From Shewanella metallivivens (GTDB lineage Bacteria; Pseudomonadota; Gammaproteobacteria; Enterobacterales; Shewanellaceae), in NCBI RefSeq assembly GCF_028750675.1, contig NZ_JAQQPZ010000013.1:1083753-1147752 (forward strand): a stretch of 64,000 nucleotides of DNA, given 5' to 3'. The translations under genes were made by a program, and so were the position numbers. This document shows positions 17,605 through 26,933 of the stretch, one piece after another (within the stretch, counting starts at the first letter, position 1; each line of letters begins with the position of its first letter). The notes beneath the pieces were generated by a model. That model was not told where the DNA came from and made no database searches. It worked only from the letters and a program-made list of their open reading frames with translations.

Positions 17605-18600
17605 TTAGAAACGGGCATTTATGGCAATGCCGATGTTTGTTTCTGAATCACTATAATACTCACCATTGTCGAAATAATGTTCCAGTGAAAACTTAGCCGA
17701 AAACACATCTGAAAAATGCCAGAAGTAACGTGTGTTTACGCCTGTTTCAGTAATGTTGTCGCTGTGGCTACTTTTATCTGAGTAATCAATATTACTGCTT
17801 CTGAAATCAGTATTGACATCTGCCCGGTAGTAAGTCGCACCCACTGACCATGCATTATTGATATACCAATCAGCGAAGACCGCAACAGTATAAATATCAT
17901 TTTCAATGTTTAATGCAGAATCCTCCACTACAGTCGGCGTTGCACCATCAATTTTCGTGAGAACTGCGTTGTTGATATATTGCTGGTTTTGATAACCTAC
18001 GGCCCCAGAGATAAACACTCCAGCAGTTGATTGTAATGGGATAAAATGTTCGTAAGTTAACGTGATAACATCAAAATCTTGGCTAATATATGATTCAAAT
18101 TCATGTACTTGATTTGAATCATTATTAGATGTTGATTCTGAGTTGGTGGCGTAGTTCAAGGTTAATTTTGAATTTGTGCTAAAAAAATACCCAGCACTAA
18201 TCTCGTATGTTGTGATGTCAAATGCCGCATCATCTATATCTAATTGTGATACTCCAGCTCCCAAAAACCATTTTGAGTCAAAAACGTATTCTCCGGAGAT
18301 ATTATATAAATCTTCAATGTCAGTTGTGGCATAACGCGCAGAAACAGTAGACCCTTGGTTGAAAAATGCCGCCAATGCATATGGCTTATCGGCTTGTTCA
18401 ACTGCTTCAAAATAATAGCGATAATTAGCGTTCACTAGACCATCCGATTCACCTGATGAGTCTAAAAAGCCTATTTCAGCTTCGTGGTGATAGGCATTAT
18501 CTTGAGCGGCATAAACAGAACTTGTAGAAAGTGCGAGCGTTAAGGCAATAGACACCGTTGTCATTGTTATTGCTTTAGTGGTAGTTATAACTCTTGTCAT
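17605..18600 (-). CDS. Outer-membrane beta-barrel protein, porin-like
   Basis: A 331-residue exported protein: a basic N-terminus and signal peptide ending near SSVYA, then alternating polar/hydrophobic beta strands with many Tyr/Asn/Asp/Ser, ending in ...GIAINARF. A C-terminal phenylalanine is typical of BAM-inserted barrels. The ATG at 18600 is chosen because it directly precedes the signal peptide; a longer frame to 18717 overlaps the divergent tapT gene. It looks like the putative-porin group found in Shewanella. The substrate is unknown. Confidence 0.75.
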   Translation of the reverse strand: MTRVITTTKAITMTTVSIALTLALSTSSVYAAQDNAYHHEAEIGFLDSSGESDGLVNANYRYYFEAVEQADKPYALAAFFNQGSTVSARYATTDIEDLYNISGEYVFDSKWFLGAGVSQLDIDDAAFDITTYEISAGYFFSTNSKLTLNYATNSESTSNNDSNQVHEFESYISQDFDVITLTYEHFIPLQSTAGVFISGAVGYQNQQYINNAVLTKIDGATPTVVEDSALNIENDIYTVAVFADWYINNAWSVGATYYRADVNTDFRSSNIDYSDKSSHSDNITETGVNTRYFWHFSDVFSAKFSLEHYFDNGEYYSDSETNIGIAINARF

Positions 18601-18687
18601 GATAGTGGTTCTTCCTTGAGGTGGTATCATAAAGGTGAGACATAATGAGTTGAACTTTACAACATTGCAACATAAATAAGATTGAAT

Positions 18688-19299
18688 ATGAGCAGAAGTT
18701 ATTGTATTAATTGCCAATACCCGCAGTCAGCATGTATTTGTCATGCAGTAAAACCGACAACCGCGGTTACTGAGGTGATTATTATGCAGCATCCCTCTGA
18801 GGTGGAGCATGCTAAAAATACCGTTAAGTTGCTCAAACTTGCATTGCCACAAACTCAGATTTATGTCGGTGAAACCGCAGAGGATTTTGCTGAGTTGCAA
18901 GGGTATTTAGCCGCGCAAACTCGGCCTGTGTTTATTGTGTACCCAAATGATCACAGCAAAGCGGCGAGTGAGGTTGAAGCCGATAATAAAGCGATTATTG
19001 TGCTAATTGATGGCACCTGGCGTAAAGCGTACCGTATGTTACAGCTCAACCCCTGGTTACTTAATTATCCGTCACTGCACCTTGAGTGTGACGATGAGTC
19101 ACAATATGTTATCCGCAAAGCCAAACGCAGTGACAGTTTATCTACCCTTGAGGCTGCGGCTTATACTCTAGCAAGCCTAGAGCCGAGCGCCGATATTGCG
19201 CCAATATTTGCAGTGTTTAACGCAATGGTGCACCATAAGTTATCCGCCATGCCTGCGGCGGTTCGTCAGCGCTATCATAGCGATAAGCTTAAGGGATAG
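18688..19299 (+). CDS. tapT: DTW-domain tRNA-uridine aminocarboxypropyltransferase (TapT-like)
   Basis: A 203-residue enzyme of the DTW family. In E. coli the family member YfiP/TapT forms acp3U at position 47 of tRNAs from S-adenosylmethionine. It has an N-terminal zinc-binding segment, CINCQYPQSACICH; the family motif appears as IDGTWRKAYRML, followed by IRKAKRSDSLSTLEA. The ATG at 18688 is used; a TTG six bases earlier is unsupported. It is followed after 19 bases by a small secreted protein, and divergent from the porin-like gene. Confidence 0.85.
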   Translation: MSRSYCINCQYPQSACICHAVKPTTAVTEVIIMQHPSEVEHAKNTVKLLKLALPQTQIYVGETAEDFAELQGYLAAQTRPVFIVYPNDHSKAASEVEADNKAIIVLIDGTWRKAYRMLQLNPWLLNYPSLHLECDDESQYVIRKAKRSDSLSTLEAAAYTLASLEPSADIAPIFAVFNAMVHHKLSAMPAAVRQRYHSDKLKG

Positions 19300-19318
19300 G
19301 ACTCAAAGGATAGATCTT

Positions 19319-19699
19319 ATGAATACTCGCCTTGTTGGAACAGTTATTTTAATGTGTGCTGCCAGCCTGCTTACGGTCAATGCTTATGCGACAGACAAGC
19401 CGCATAAAAAAATGACTTTGGCAGAAAAGGGCGAACAAGCGCGCATTGAATCAGCCGAGCTTGAGCAAACTCAGTTGCAAAAAGCCCGTGATGCCGCCAA
19501 TGCCACCGCTGAGCGTGAACAAAAAGTGTTAGCTAAACATGAAGCAAATGACTGGGAAGCACAGCAACTCGAAAAAGCGCGCGCCCAATCTGAGCAGCGC
19601 TTAAGCCGTGAGCAAAAATACTTACAGCAAGCGCAAGAAGCTGCGGCGCAAACGCGTAAAATCCCGAAAGAAACCAGCGACCCAGCGCAGTCTGAGTAG
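19319..19699 (+). CDS. Small exported coiled-coil protein
   Basis: A 126-residue protein with an N-terminal signal peptide (RLVGTVILMCAASLLTVNAYA) followed by a highly charged Glu/Lys/Gln/Ala-rich helix with heptad-like spacing, probably a periplasmic coiled coil. The ATG at 19319 has AAAGGA upstream and leads straight into the signal peptide. A longer in-frame stretch from 19196 lies inside tapT. No family recognised. Confidence 0.65.
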   Translation: MNTRLVGTVILMCAASLLTVNAYATDKPHKKMTLAEKGEQARIESAELEQTQLQKARDAANATAEREQKVLAKHEANDWEAQQLEKARAQSEQRLSREQKYLQQAQEAAAQTRKIPKETSDPAQSE

Positions 19700-19732
19700 T
19701 TACCCTATTTGTCGTGTTTTGGAGTATTGTCT

Positions 19733-20371
19733 TTGTCGTCTTGTCCATTGTGTCACCAGCAAACCCTTGCTTTTCATCAAGACAAAAATCGTCAGTATGT
19801 ACGTTGCCAGCACTGTTATTTAGTGTCGGTACCCGCGCAGTTTTATTTAGATGAGACAGCTGAAAAAGCCCAATATGACTTACACGATAATGACTTTGCC
19901 GATACAGGTTACCAACGGTTTTTGTCGCGAACACTCACGCCATTACTTGCTCGCACCGGGCTTAATGCCAAAGGCTTAGATTTTGGCTGCGGCGAAGGCG
20001 CTGTGCTCAGTCAAATGGCTGCAGCCCAGGGGGGCAGTGTCGCTAATTATGATTTGTTTTATCATCCTGATACTGATGTGCTTAATCAGCAATATGATTT
20101 TGTGTGTTTAACCGAGGTAATAGAACATATTGCCGATGCTCATCAGTTAATAGAACGCTTAAGCCAACTGTTGTTACCCGGCGGTATTTTAGCCATTATG
20201 ACTAAGCGGGTGCTTAGCTTAGAGGCTTTTATCAATTGGCACTACAAAAGTGACCCAACCCATATTAATTTTTACTCAGTTGAGACCTTTGAATGGCTGG
20301 CACATCAACGGGGTTGGCAACTTGAAATCATCGACAATGATGTCGTATTTTTACAGCTGCCATCGATATAA
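19733..20371 (+). CDS. Class I SAM-dependent methyltransferase with N-terminal zinc ribbon
   Basis: A 212-residue protein with two CxxC pairs at the N-terminus (CPLC, CQHC), a zinc-ribbon-like module, followed by a Rossmann methyltransferase domain with motif I LDFGCGEGAVL. Further landmarks are VCLTEVIEHI and LLPGGILAIMTKR. The start is probably the TTG at 19733, with GGAG eight bases upstream; TTGs at 19709 and 19727 are alternatives. The target is unknown; related proteins are annotated only as methyltransferases. It follows the coiled-coil gene by 33 bases. Confidence 0.8.
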   Translation: MSSCPLCHQQTLAFHQDKNRQYVRCQHCYLVSVPAQFYLDETAEKAQYDLHDNDFADTGYQRFLSRTLTPLLARTGLNAKGLDFGCGEGAVLSQMAAAQGGSVANYDLFYHPDTDVLNQQYDFVCLTEVIEHIADAHQLIERLSQLLLPGGILAIMTKRVLSLEAFINWHYKSDPTHINFYSVETFEWLAHQRGWQLEIIDNDVVFLQLPSI

Positions 20372-20489
20372 ACTCGCATATGTTAATAAATAGATACAAT
20401 TGTCTGCAGAGTAAATCGGTAAAATAGTTAACAACAGAGGCGTTTCAGGGTAGTTTTGTTGCTCAAATAACAACAAAAATGGATCTTAC

Positions 20490-21797
20490 ATGCGCCTGAC
20501 CTCCCTCGCTTTCTTGCTTGCTAGTGTATTTGCTAGCAGTGTTTATAGCTCATCTACCGTGGCCAGTGTGCATAATGCCGCAGAATTAACCGCGCAAGTT
20601 GAAAGCAAAGTCATTGCATGGCGCCGCGATCTTCACCAACATCCTGAATTATCCAATCGTGAGTTTCGCACCAGTAAAGTGATTGAGAAACACCTCAAAT
20701 CACTCGGGCTTGAGGTGCAAACGGGTATTGCGCACACCGGTGTGGTTGCGATATTGAAAGGCGGTAAACCTGGGCCATTAATTGGTTTACGTGCCGACAT
20801 GGATGCATTGCCTGTGACCGAAGTGGTTGATTTACCTTTTGCCTCTAAAGCAACTGACACTTATCGCGGCCAAAAAGTCGGTGTAATGCATGCCTGTGGT
20901 CACGATACGCATGTGGCGATGTTAATGGGTGTGGCTGAAAACTTAGTGAAAGTAAAAGACAGCCTAGCCGGAGATGTGATGTTTATCTTCCAGCCGGCCG
21001 AAGAGGGTGCGCCAGAAGGCGAGCAAGGCGGCGCTGAGTTAATGCTAAAACAAGGCTTATTTGCTAAGCGCAAACCGGATCAAGTGTTTGGTATGCACGT
21101 TACCTCAAGCATGCCAACCGGGGTGATTGGTTTGCGCTCTGGCCCTGCAATGGCGAGTGAAGATTCATTTAGTATTAAAGTGACGGGCAGGCAAACCCAT
21201 GGCTCGCGCCCCTGGGGTGGTGTTGATCCAATTGTAGCTTCTGCACAGATCATTAACAGTGTGCAAACCATTATTAGCCGTCAGGTCGATATTACTAAAG
21301 CACCTGCAGTTGTCAGCTTTGGTGCCATTAATGGCGGCATCCGCTCAAACATTATTCCTGATGAAGTAGAGCTTATTGGTACTATTCGCACTTTTGATCA
21401 GGATATGCGTGCTGACATTAAAGTTAAGCTGGCCGAAATTGCCACTAATGCCGCCAAAACTCTTGGTGCTACCGCCGTGACGGAAATCCAACCTGGTTAT
21501 CCGGTCACCGTAAATAACCCAGAGTTGGTCAGTAAAATGCGCCCGGTGATTGCCTCTGTGGTGGGGGACACAAAATTGATTGAACCGGGATTAATTACCG
21601 GCGCAGAAGACTTTTCTTACTATGCGTTAGAAACCCCTGGGATGTTTTTCTTTTTAGGTGTGACGCCAACAGACAAAGACCCAAGCCAGGTGGCCAGTAA
21701 TCATTCGCCCGCATTTTATGTTGATGAAAGTGCGCTAAAAGTGGGCGTGCAAACCATGACTCAAGTTGCCTTAACTGCACTGGGCGCGGCACAATAA
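20490..21797 (+). CDS. Exported M20D-family amidohydrolase (aminoacylase/hippurate-hydrolase type)
   Basis: A 435-residue metallo-hydrolase with a signal peptide of about 20 residues (TSLAFLLASVFASSVYSS). Metal-binding landmarks of the M20D group are all present: WRRDLHQHPELS, GLRADMDALPVTE, MHACGHDTHVAMLMG, the catalytic glutamates in FQPAEEGAPEGEQGG, and ITGAEDFSYYA near the end. It removes acyl groups from amino acids or similar amides; the signal peptide suggests a periplasmic location. It lies 43 bases upstream of two M16 protease genes and could be co-transcribed, suggesting peptide scavenging (inference). Confidence 0.88.
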   Translation: MRLTSLAFLLASVFASSVYSSSTVASVHNAAELTAQVESKVIAWRRDLHQHPELSNREFRTSKVIEKHLKSLGLEVQTGIAHTGVVAILKGGKPGPLIGLRADMDALPVTEVVDLPFASKATDTYRGQKVGVMHACGHDTHVAMLMGVAENLVKVKDSLAGDVMFIFQPAEEGAPEGEQGGAELMLKQGLFAKRKPDQVFGMHVTSSMPTGVIGLRSGPAMASEDSFSIKVTGRQTHGSRPWGGVDPIVASAQIINSVQTIISRQVDITKAPAVVSFGAINGGIRSNIIPDEVELIGTIRTFDQDMRADIKVKLAEIATNAAKTLGATAVTEIQPGYPVTVNNPELVSKMRPVIASVVGDTKLIEPGLITGAEDFSYYALETPGMFFFLGVTPTDKDPSQVASNHSPAFYVDESALKVGVQTMTQVALTALGAAQ

Positions 21798-21840
21798 ACT
21801 TGTTTTGATTCACAATGGACAATAGCTCAAGGAGCAAAAT

Positions 21841-23169
21841 ATGACCCGTAAACTCATCGCCTTGTTGATGACATTAGGTGTGCTCAGCACGCCATCAGTG
21901 TCGGCAACGCAAGCTGAAGATATTAATAGCTTTACTTTAGATAATGGCATGAAAATCATGGTGCTTGAGGATAGCTCTATCCCTAATGCCAACATGTACA
22001 TTTTTTGGAAAGTCGGTTCGCGCAACGAAGTGCCAGGCATAACGGGTATTTCACACTTTTTTGAACACATGATGTTTAACGGCTCAAAAAAGTTCGGCCC
22101 TAAAATGTTCGACCGCACCATGGAAGCTGCAGGTGGGGCCAATAATGCGTACACAACAGAAGACATGACAGTCTATACCGATTGGTTCCCTGCCAGCGGT
22201 ATTGAAACGATTTTTGATTTAGAAGCCGATCGTATTGCCAACTTAGACATTAACCCAGAAATGGTCGAAAGTGAGCGTGGGGTGGTGCAATCAGAGCGAA
22301 CCACAGGGCTTGAAAACTCTAACTGGCGCACCATTCAAGAAGCCCTCAAAAGCGTGGCATTTTCAGCGCATCCTTATAGCTGGTCTGTTATTGGTTATGA
22401 GTCAGACATTGCTGCATGGACTCTGGAAGATTTACAGCAATACCACAAAACCTATTACGCACCCAACAATGCATTAGTGGTGATCACCGGTGATGTAAAA
22501 CTTGCCCAGGTAAAAGCCTTAGCTGACCAATACTTTGCACCTATTCCTGCCCAAGCGCCGCCAAAAGTCGTACGCACAGTTGAGCCTGAACAAAAAGGTG
22601 AGCGCCGGGTTTTTGTTAAAAAAGAATCAGTAAGCACGCCAAACATTATGTTGGCTTACCATGTGCCAGCCACTAGCCATGCCGATTACTATGCATTGGA
22701 TTTATTAGCGTCAATGTTAAGTGAGGGCAACAGCTCACGTTTTTACCAAGCGTTAGTCGACAAGCAATTAGCCGTAGCCGCCGAAACTTATATGCCCATG
22801 TCATTTGATCCAAACCTGTTTTATATCTTAGGTGTGGCCAATGCGGGCGTGAGCGCCGACACCTTAGAGAAAGCGCTTATTGAGCAAATTAATTTAATTG
22901 CTAGCCAAGGCGTGACTCAGCAAGAGCTTGAAAAAGTGAAAAACATCAAGTTAATGGATTTTTATCGCACCATGGAAACCATTAACGGTAAAGCTAACAC
23001 TCTAGGCACCTATGAGTTGTATTTTGGTGATTACACCAAGCTGTTTAATGCGCCAGAAGCCTATAACAAAGTGACTCCAGCTGACATTCAGCGCGTGGCA
23101 CAAACCTATTTAATTAAAGCAAATCGCACTGTCGGTGTGCTCGCTGCGACTGAGGAGTCAGACAAATGA
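21841..23169 (+). CDS. M16B zinc protease, catalytic subunit
   Basis: A 442-residue exported insulinase-type peptidase. It has a signal peptide, the inverted zinc motif HFFEH (about residues 76-80) in ISHFFEHMMFNGS, and the third metal ligand in ESERGVVQSERT. It corresponds to the metal-binding partner of two-protein M16B proteases. CAAGGAGC precedes the ATG. The stop overlaps the next gene's start by four bases, and that gene codes for the matching metal-free subunit. Confidence 0.92.
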   Translation: MTRKLIALLMTLGVLSTPSVSATQAEDINSFTLDNGMKIMVLEDSSIPNANMYIFWKVGSRNEVPGITGISHFFEHMMFNGSKKFGPKMFDRTMEAAGGANNAYTTEDMTVYTDWFPASGIETIFDLEADRIANLDINPEMVESERGVVQSERTTGLENSNWRTIQEALKSVAFSAHPYSWSVIGYESDIAAWTLEDLQQYHKTYYAPNNALVVITGDVKLAQVKALADQYFAPIPAQAPPKVVRTVEPEQKGERRVFVKKESVSTPNIMLAYHVPATSHADYYALDLLASMLSEGNSSRFYQALVDKQLAVAAETYMPMSFDPNLFYILGVANAGVSADTLEKALIEQINLIASQGVTQQELEKVKNIKLMDFYRTMETINGKANTLGTYELYFGDYTKLFNAPEAYNKVTPADIQRVAQTYLIKANRTVGVLAATEESDK

Positions 23170-24614
23170 AAACCAGTACTCATTCAACAATGACCTTGTC
23201 GTTATCGGCCATTGCGCTAGCCTGTAGTTTAAATCTAGCGGGTTGCGCTGCAACACAAAGCACCACAACAGAGCCCGTTGCGGCAGCCCCAAGTTTTGTG
23301 ATGCCAAGTTATCAAAAAATCACCTTAGATAACGGCCTAACCGTTAATTTAATGGTGCAAAAAGAAGTGCCATTAGTCACCCTTGATGCCGTGATTAAAG
23401 CCGGTGCGGTTAATGACACAACCTCTGGTTTGGCTTACTTAACCTCACAAAGCTTAATGTTAGGTGCTGCGGGTCAATCTAAAGCAGATATCGAGCAACA
23501 GCTCGACTTTATTGGCGCTAGCGTGAACACCAATGCCGACGCAGAAGGCACTTACGTACGCGCAAACATGATGAGCAAAGACATCGATACAGTGTTAGCC
23601 ATTTTCAGCAATGTTATTCGCCAACCCGATTTTGACTCTGCCGAGTTTGATAAGCTGAAGCAGCGCGAAATTGTGGGTTTGTCACAACAAAAAGAAAGCC
23701 CACGTGCAGTGATTAGCCGTTACTTTAGCAAGTTGGTTTTTGGTCAACACCCCTATGCTAACCCAGCTTCTGGCAACAGTGAGTCTATCGCTACCATTAA
23801 TGCTAATGAACTACGAGCCTTTCACAAAGGTTACTATCAACCCAATAACATGACCATTAACGTCGTTGGTGATTTTGATGTAAAAGACATGACAGCCAAG
23901 CTCAATAAAGCGTTTGGCGATTGGCAAGTGACCGAAACCGTGATGCAACCCGATCTTAGCCAAGACTTACCAACACTAACAAAGCCAAGAGTGTTGTTAG
24001 TCGACAAGCCTGATGCCATTGAAACCACATTTTTAATTGGTGGTGTTGGCATTCGATATGACAATCCTGATTATGTCGGGTTAACGGTAGTGAACACCAT
24101 TCTAGGTGGCCGTTTTACCTCATGGTTAAATGACGAGTTACGTGTCAATGCTGGGTTAACCTATGGTGCTCGTTCTGGCTTTAGCCCTTATTCACAGTCT
24201 GGGTTATTCCAAATTAGTACTTTTACTAAATCGTCGACAACCAAAGAAGCCATCGATTTAGCCTTGCTCACCTATTCTCGTTTGTGGGAAAAGGGCATTG
24301 ACCAGGCCACGTTAGACTCAGCCAAAGCTTACGTTAAAGGGCAGTTTCCGCCTAAGTACGAAACCAGTGGCCAGCTTGCTGGGTTACTGTCTGACATGTA
24401 CTTATATGGCATGAACGATGATTTTATTAACCAGTTCCAAGCAAAAGTGGATGGCCTCACATTAGCTGAAACTCAACGCTTAGTGACACAGTACTTCCCG
24501 CAGCAAAACCTGCAGTTTGTGTTAATTGGTAATGCTGCTGAAATTGCCGATATTGCCACACAATACGGTGAAGTGACTCAGGTGAGTATTACCGATACCG
24601 GTTTTGGTCAGTAA
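23166..24614 (+). CDS. M16B protease partner subunit, lipoprotein, lacks the zinc motif
   Basis: A 482-residue M16-fold protein with a lipobox (SLNLAGC, Cys about residue 27), so probably lipid-anchored. At the position of HXXEH it has SGLAYLTSQSLML, so it cannot bind zinc. It keeps the Arg/Tyr signature of the non-metal subunit in LNDELRVNAGLTYGARS. This is the complementary half of a heterodimeric M16B enzyme with the upstream gene, to which it is translationally coupled. Confidence 0.9.
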   Translation: MKTSTHSTMTLSLSAIALACSLNLAGCAATQSTTTEPVAAAPSFVMPSYQKITLDNGLTVNLMVQKEVPLVTLDAVIKAGAVNDTTSGLAYLTSQSLMLGAAGQSKADIEQQLDFIGASVNTNADAEGTYVRANMMSKDIDTVLAIFSNVIRQPDFDSAEFDKLKQREIVGLSQQKESPRAVISRYFSKLVFGQHPYANPASGNSESIATINANELRAFHKGYYQPNNMTINVVGDFDVKDMTAKLNKAFGDWQVTETVMQPDLSQDLPTLTKPRVLLVDKPDAIETTFLIGGVGIRYDNPDYVGLTVVNTILGGRFTSWLNDELRVNAGLTYGARSGFSPYSQSGLFQISTFTKSSTTKEAIDLALLTYSRLWEKGIDQATLDSAKAYVKGQFPPKYETSGQLAGLLSDMYLYGMNDDFINQFQAKVDGLTLAETQRLVTQYFPQQNLQFVLIGNAAEIADIATQYGEVTQVSITDTGFGQ

Positions 24615-24653
24615 AATAATTGACCTCAATATGAGGTAATCAATAAACTTCAA

Positions 24654-24687
24654 ATGGCTCACTGGTTTTTAGTGGGCCATTTTTTTA
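24654..24687 (+). terminator. Terminator after the M16 protease pair
   Basis: ATGGCTCACT (24654-24663) pairs with AGTGGGCCAT (24671-24680), one G-T wobble, seven-base loop, followed by a run of T. It closes the amidohydrolase-protease operon. Confidence 0.88.
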
Positions 24688-24743
24688 TCTTGAAGTTAGG
24701 TTACACTGACATTCTAATGTAGATGGGTATTAGCGAAGGGATT

Positions 24744-25277
24744 ATGATGAGAAAAAGCCTGTTGTTATTACTGGGAGTATTATGTGTTATCCAGTCTTTG
24801 AGTGCGGTTGCTGATAAGGTTGTACTGGCTGAGTTATGCCCGTTATTGGTGGGTGAATGGCAAGGATCGGCAGCTAATCCTTCATTAAACCCAATGGCCG
24901 TGACGACCTCGGTGATGTGCTCGGCCGATCAACGTAATTTATACATTAGTGTGAGCCGTGGTAGCCGTTTTTCACACAGTGAAACATGGTGGTTTAGGCA
25001 ACAACAAGAAAAGGTATTATTGGTGTATGGTAATGGCGTGACTGACGATGTGAGACAGTCTTTAACCTTGTATCGGCATACGGGCAGCTTTTCTTTTTTG
25101 GGTAAAGGAGAGATTAATCAGCGCCCTGCATTAGTGCAATTGCAATTTGATCCTTTGACTGCAAGTGTTAATCAACCCCAAGGAGGGTGGTTATGGCAGC
25201 AAAGCGCGCATTATCTAGATGATGACAGCGAGCAGTATCAAGTGGTTAGGGCGCTAAGTTTGTATAAGCCTGAGTAA
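24744..25277 (+). CDS. Exported protein of unknown function
   Basis: A 177-residue protein with a signal peptide (SLLLLLGVLCVIQSLSAVAD) and a beta-rich remainder containing the phrases LLVGEWQGSAANP and SETWWFRQQQEKVLLVYGNG, reminiscent of lipocalin-like or DUF1579-like small barrels, though I cannot assign it. The ATG at 24744 (next ATG at 24747) is preceded by AAGGG. A 5' extension to 24723 has no ribosome-binding site. It converges with the DUF2956 gene four bases away. Confidence 0.65.
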   Translation: MMRKSLLLLLGVLCVIQSLSAVADKVVLAELCPLLVGEWQGSAANPSLNPMAVTTSVMCSADQRNLYISVSRGSRFSHSETWWFRQQQEKVLLVYGNGVTDDVRQSLTLYRHTGSFSFLGKGEINQRPALVQLQFDPLTASVNQPQGGWLWQQSAHYLDDDSEQYQVVRALSLYKPE

Positions 25278-25281
25278 TACG

Positions 25282-25617
25282 CTATGCCATGAACATGTAA
25301 ACTGCAAACCCTGCCCAGCTCAATAGCAATAATCCGAGTAAACTCCAGGCCGCTGTGGTCATCTGGGAGTTTGGTTCACCCTGATACATGTCTGTATCAT
25401 CAATTTGATGATTGTTACTTTTAACCTTTAACTGCTGCTTACGGGCTTTATCACGGTCGCGCGATTTGGCTTTTTCACGTTTTTTATATTCTGCGATACC
25501 TTTTTCAATGCCGGCAGCGATGAGCTTAGTTTGCTCTTTGGTTTGCCCCGGCTTTTGAGTGGCTTTTGCCATTGCAAGGGCATTATTTGGGGTTTCTGGC
25601 GACGGTGTTTTTTTCAT
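25282..25617 (-). CDS. DUF2956-family protein
   Basis: A 111-residue protein: a basic, Lys/Gln-rich N-terminal half (ETPNNALAMAKATQKPGQTK, then a KREKAKSRDRDKARKQQ stretch) and one C-terminal membrane helix (SLLGLLLLSWAGFAVYMFM). It fits the DUF2956 family of Shewanella and Vibrio. The ATG at 25617 overlaps the trmL stop as TAATG, so it is translated from the trmL message. Function unknown. Confidence 0.78.
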   Translation of the reverse strand: MKKTPSPETPNNALAMAKATQKPGQTKEQTKLIAAGIEKGIAEYKKREKAKSRDRDKARKQQLKVKSNNHQIDDTDMYQGEPNSQMTTAAWSLLGLLLLSWAGFAVYMFMA

Positions 25618-26081
25618 TATTCCGCGCCTACAAAACCTAATTGGCGCCAAGCTTCATAGCTGATAATCGCGACTGAATTAGATAAGTTTAAGCTTCGGCT
25701 ATTGGCTGTCATTGGAATGCGCAAACGCTGTTCTAATGGGGTGGCATTAATGATGTCCATTGGGAGTCCGCGGGTTTCTGGCCCGAAAAGCATAATGTCT
25801 TCATCTTGAAAGGCGATTTGGGTATGTGGACGACTGCCTTTTGTTGTGCATGCCATAATGCGTTTTCCCGGCATTGCAGCTAAAAAACTCGCATAGTCTT
25901 TATGGCGCGTCACTCGAGTTAAATCTGCGTAGTCTAATCCGGCGCGACGTAATTTTTTCTCTTCTAAATCAAACCCTAACGGCTCAATTAAATGCAGATG
26001 AGCACCGTTGTTGGCACATAAACGGATAATGTTTCCGGTGTTTGGGGCGATTTCGGGTTCGTAGAGTGCGATATGAAACAT
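25617..26081 (-). CDS. trmL: tRNA (cytidine/uridine-34-2'-O)-methyltransferase TrmL
   Basis: SPOUT-class methyltransferase that modifies the ribose of the wobble base in tRNA-Leu isoacceptors. The 154-residue protein begins [22 protein letters not shown] and has the knot motifs [10 protein letters not shown] and [19 protein letters not shown]. The ATG at 26081 gives the normal length; upstream in-frame sequence up to 26225 runs into the next gene and is not conserved. It is coupled to the DUF2956 gene. Confidence 0.95.
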   Translation of the reverse strand: MFHIALYEPEIAPNTGNIIRLCANNGAHLHLIEPLGFDLEEKKLRRAGLDYADLTRVTRHKDYASFLAAMPGKRIMACTTKGSRPHTQIAFQDEDIMLFGPETRGLPMDIINATPLEQRLRIPMTANSRSLNLSNSVAIISYEAWRQLGFVGAE

Positions 26082-26178
26082 AGTAACCTTATTCAGCACC
26101 TGGAGTGCGAGGCATAAAAACGGGAACAAAGTATACCTCAGCAACGCGTGAGCGTCATCAACCACCCATCCGCTAAAG

Positions 26179-26862
26179 TTAAAAGCTGTGAATTGAATAT
26201 TGTTGTTGCCTAAGGTGAGATTCAATCGCCGCAGCGCTAGTACATTGAGTATTTAGCCACACTGCGATGGGGAACTGATAAAACACCATCGCGGAGTCTT
26301 GCAATAAGATGGCCGGGAAGTTGAGTGTTTGGCTGGCAGCATTAATGGCCTCTTGGTCGCTGTAGATGTAATCAACCTGTTGAGCTAACAACAATGAGAC
26401 CCCTTGTTCAATGGTATCGACCAGTTTTAAGGTGGCACCGGAGCCAGTAAATGATCGTATTTTTCTGTCATCAACTGCAATGGGTAAATGGGCGATGACT
26501 TTATCGGCTAGCTCATTTCCAATAAACACTTGAGGTTCTGCTAGGCGAAACAATGTAAGTGGAATGGTTGTGTCATCTAAAATAATTTGTAAATGTTGTT
26601 TGGTTGGTTTTTGAGGTGGCAAAAAGCTTAAGCACCATTCATTGTTGGCTAAATGGTTTTGCCCCGCACGGCTGTTAATAAAGCTGACCTGTGGGATTAA
26701 CGCGCTATAGGCAAATGCGCGCCGCAGTAAGACTACGGCCTCACCTTGGTCTGCGCTATGTTGCGTTAAATAAGGAGGATATTCAAAAGCAATAACGTCG
26801 ATATCTTGTGCTGGGCTAGCAAAGATACTACAGCATAATAAACCAATGATTATTCGATACAT
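26179..26862 (-). CDS. Periplasmic solute-binding-like protein
   Basis: A 227-residue exported protein: a short signal peptide ([15 protein letters not shown]) and a single domain resembling family 3 solute-binding proteins. It shows [12 protein letters not shown] near the N-terminus and [32 protein letters not shown] in the middle. No transporter genes are adjacent. It lies 71 bases downstream of cpxA on the same strand. Solitary proteins of this kind are common in Shewanella and mostly uncharacterised. Confidence 0.6.
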   Translation of the reverse strand: MYRIIIGLLCCSIFASPAQDIDVIAFEYPPYLTQHSADQGEAVVLLRRAFAYSALIPQVSFINSRAGQNHLANNEWCLSFLPPQKPTKQHLQIILDDTTIPLTLFRLAEPQVFIGNELADKVIAHLPIAVDDRKIRSFTGSGATLKLVDTIEQGVSLLLAQQVDYIYSDQEAINAASQTLNFPAILLQDSAMVFYQFPIAVWLNTQCTSAAAIESHLRQQQYSIHSF

Positions 26863-26933
26863 ATGGATATCGTTAATGTGATGATAATGTTAAGCATAGC
26901 ATCACTTTGCGACGGTATTAAAACTAATTTGAG

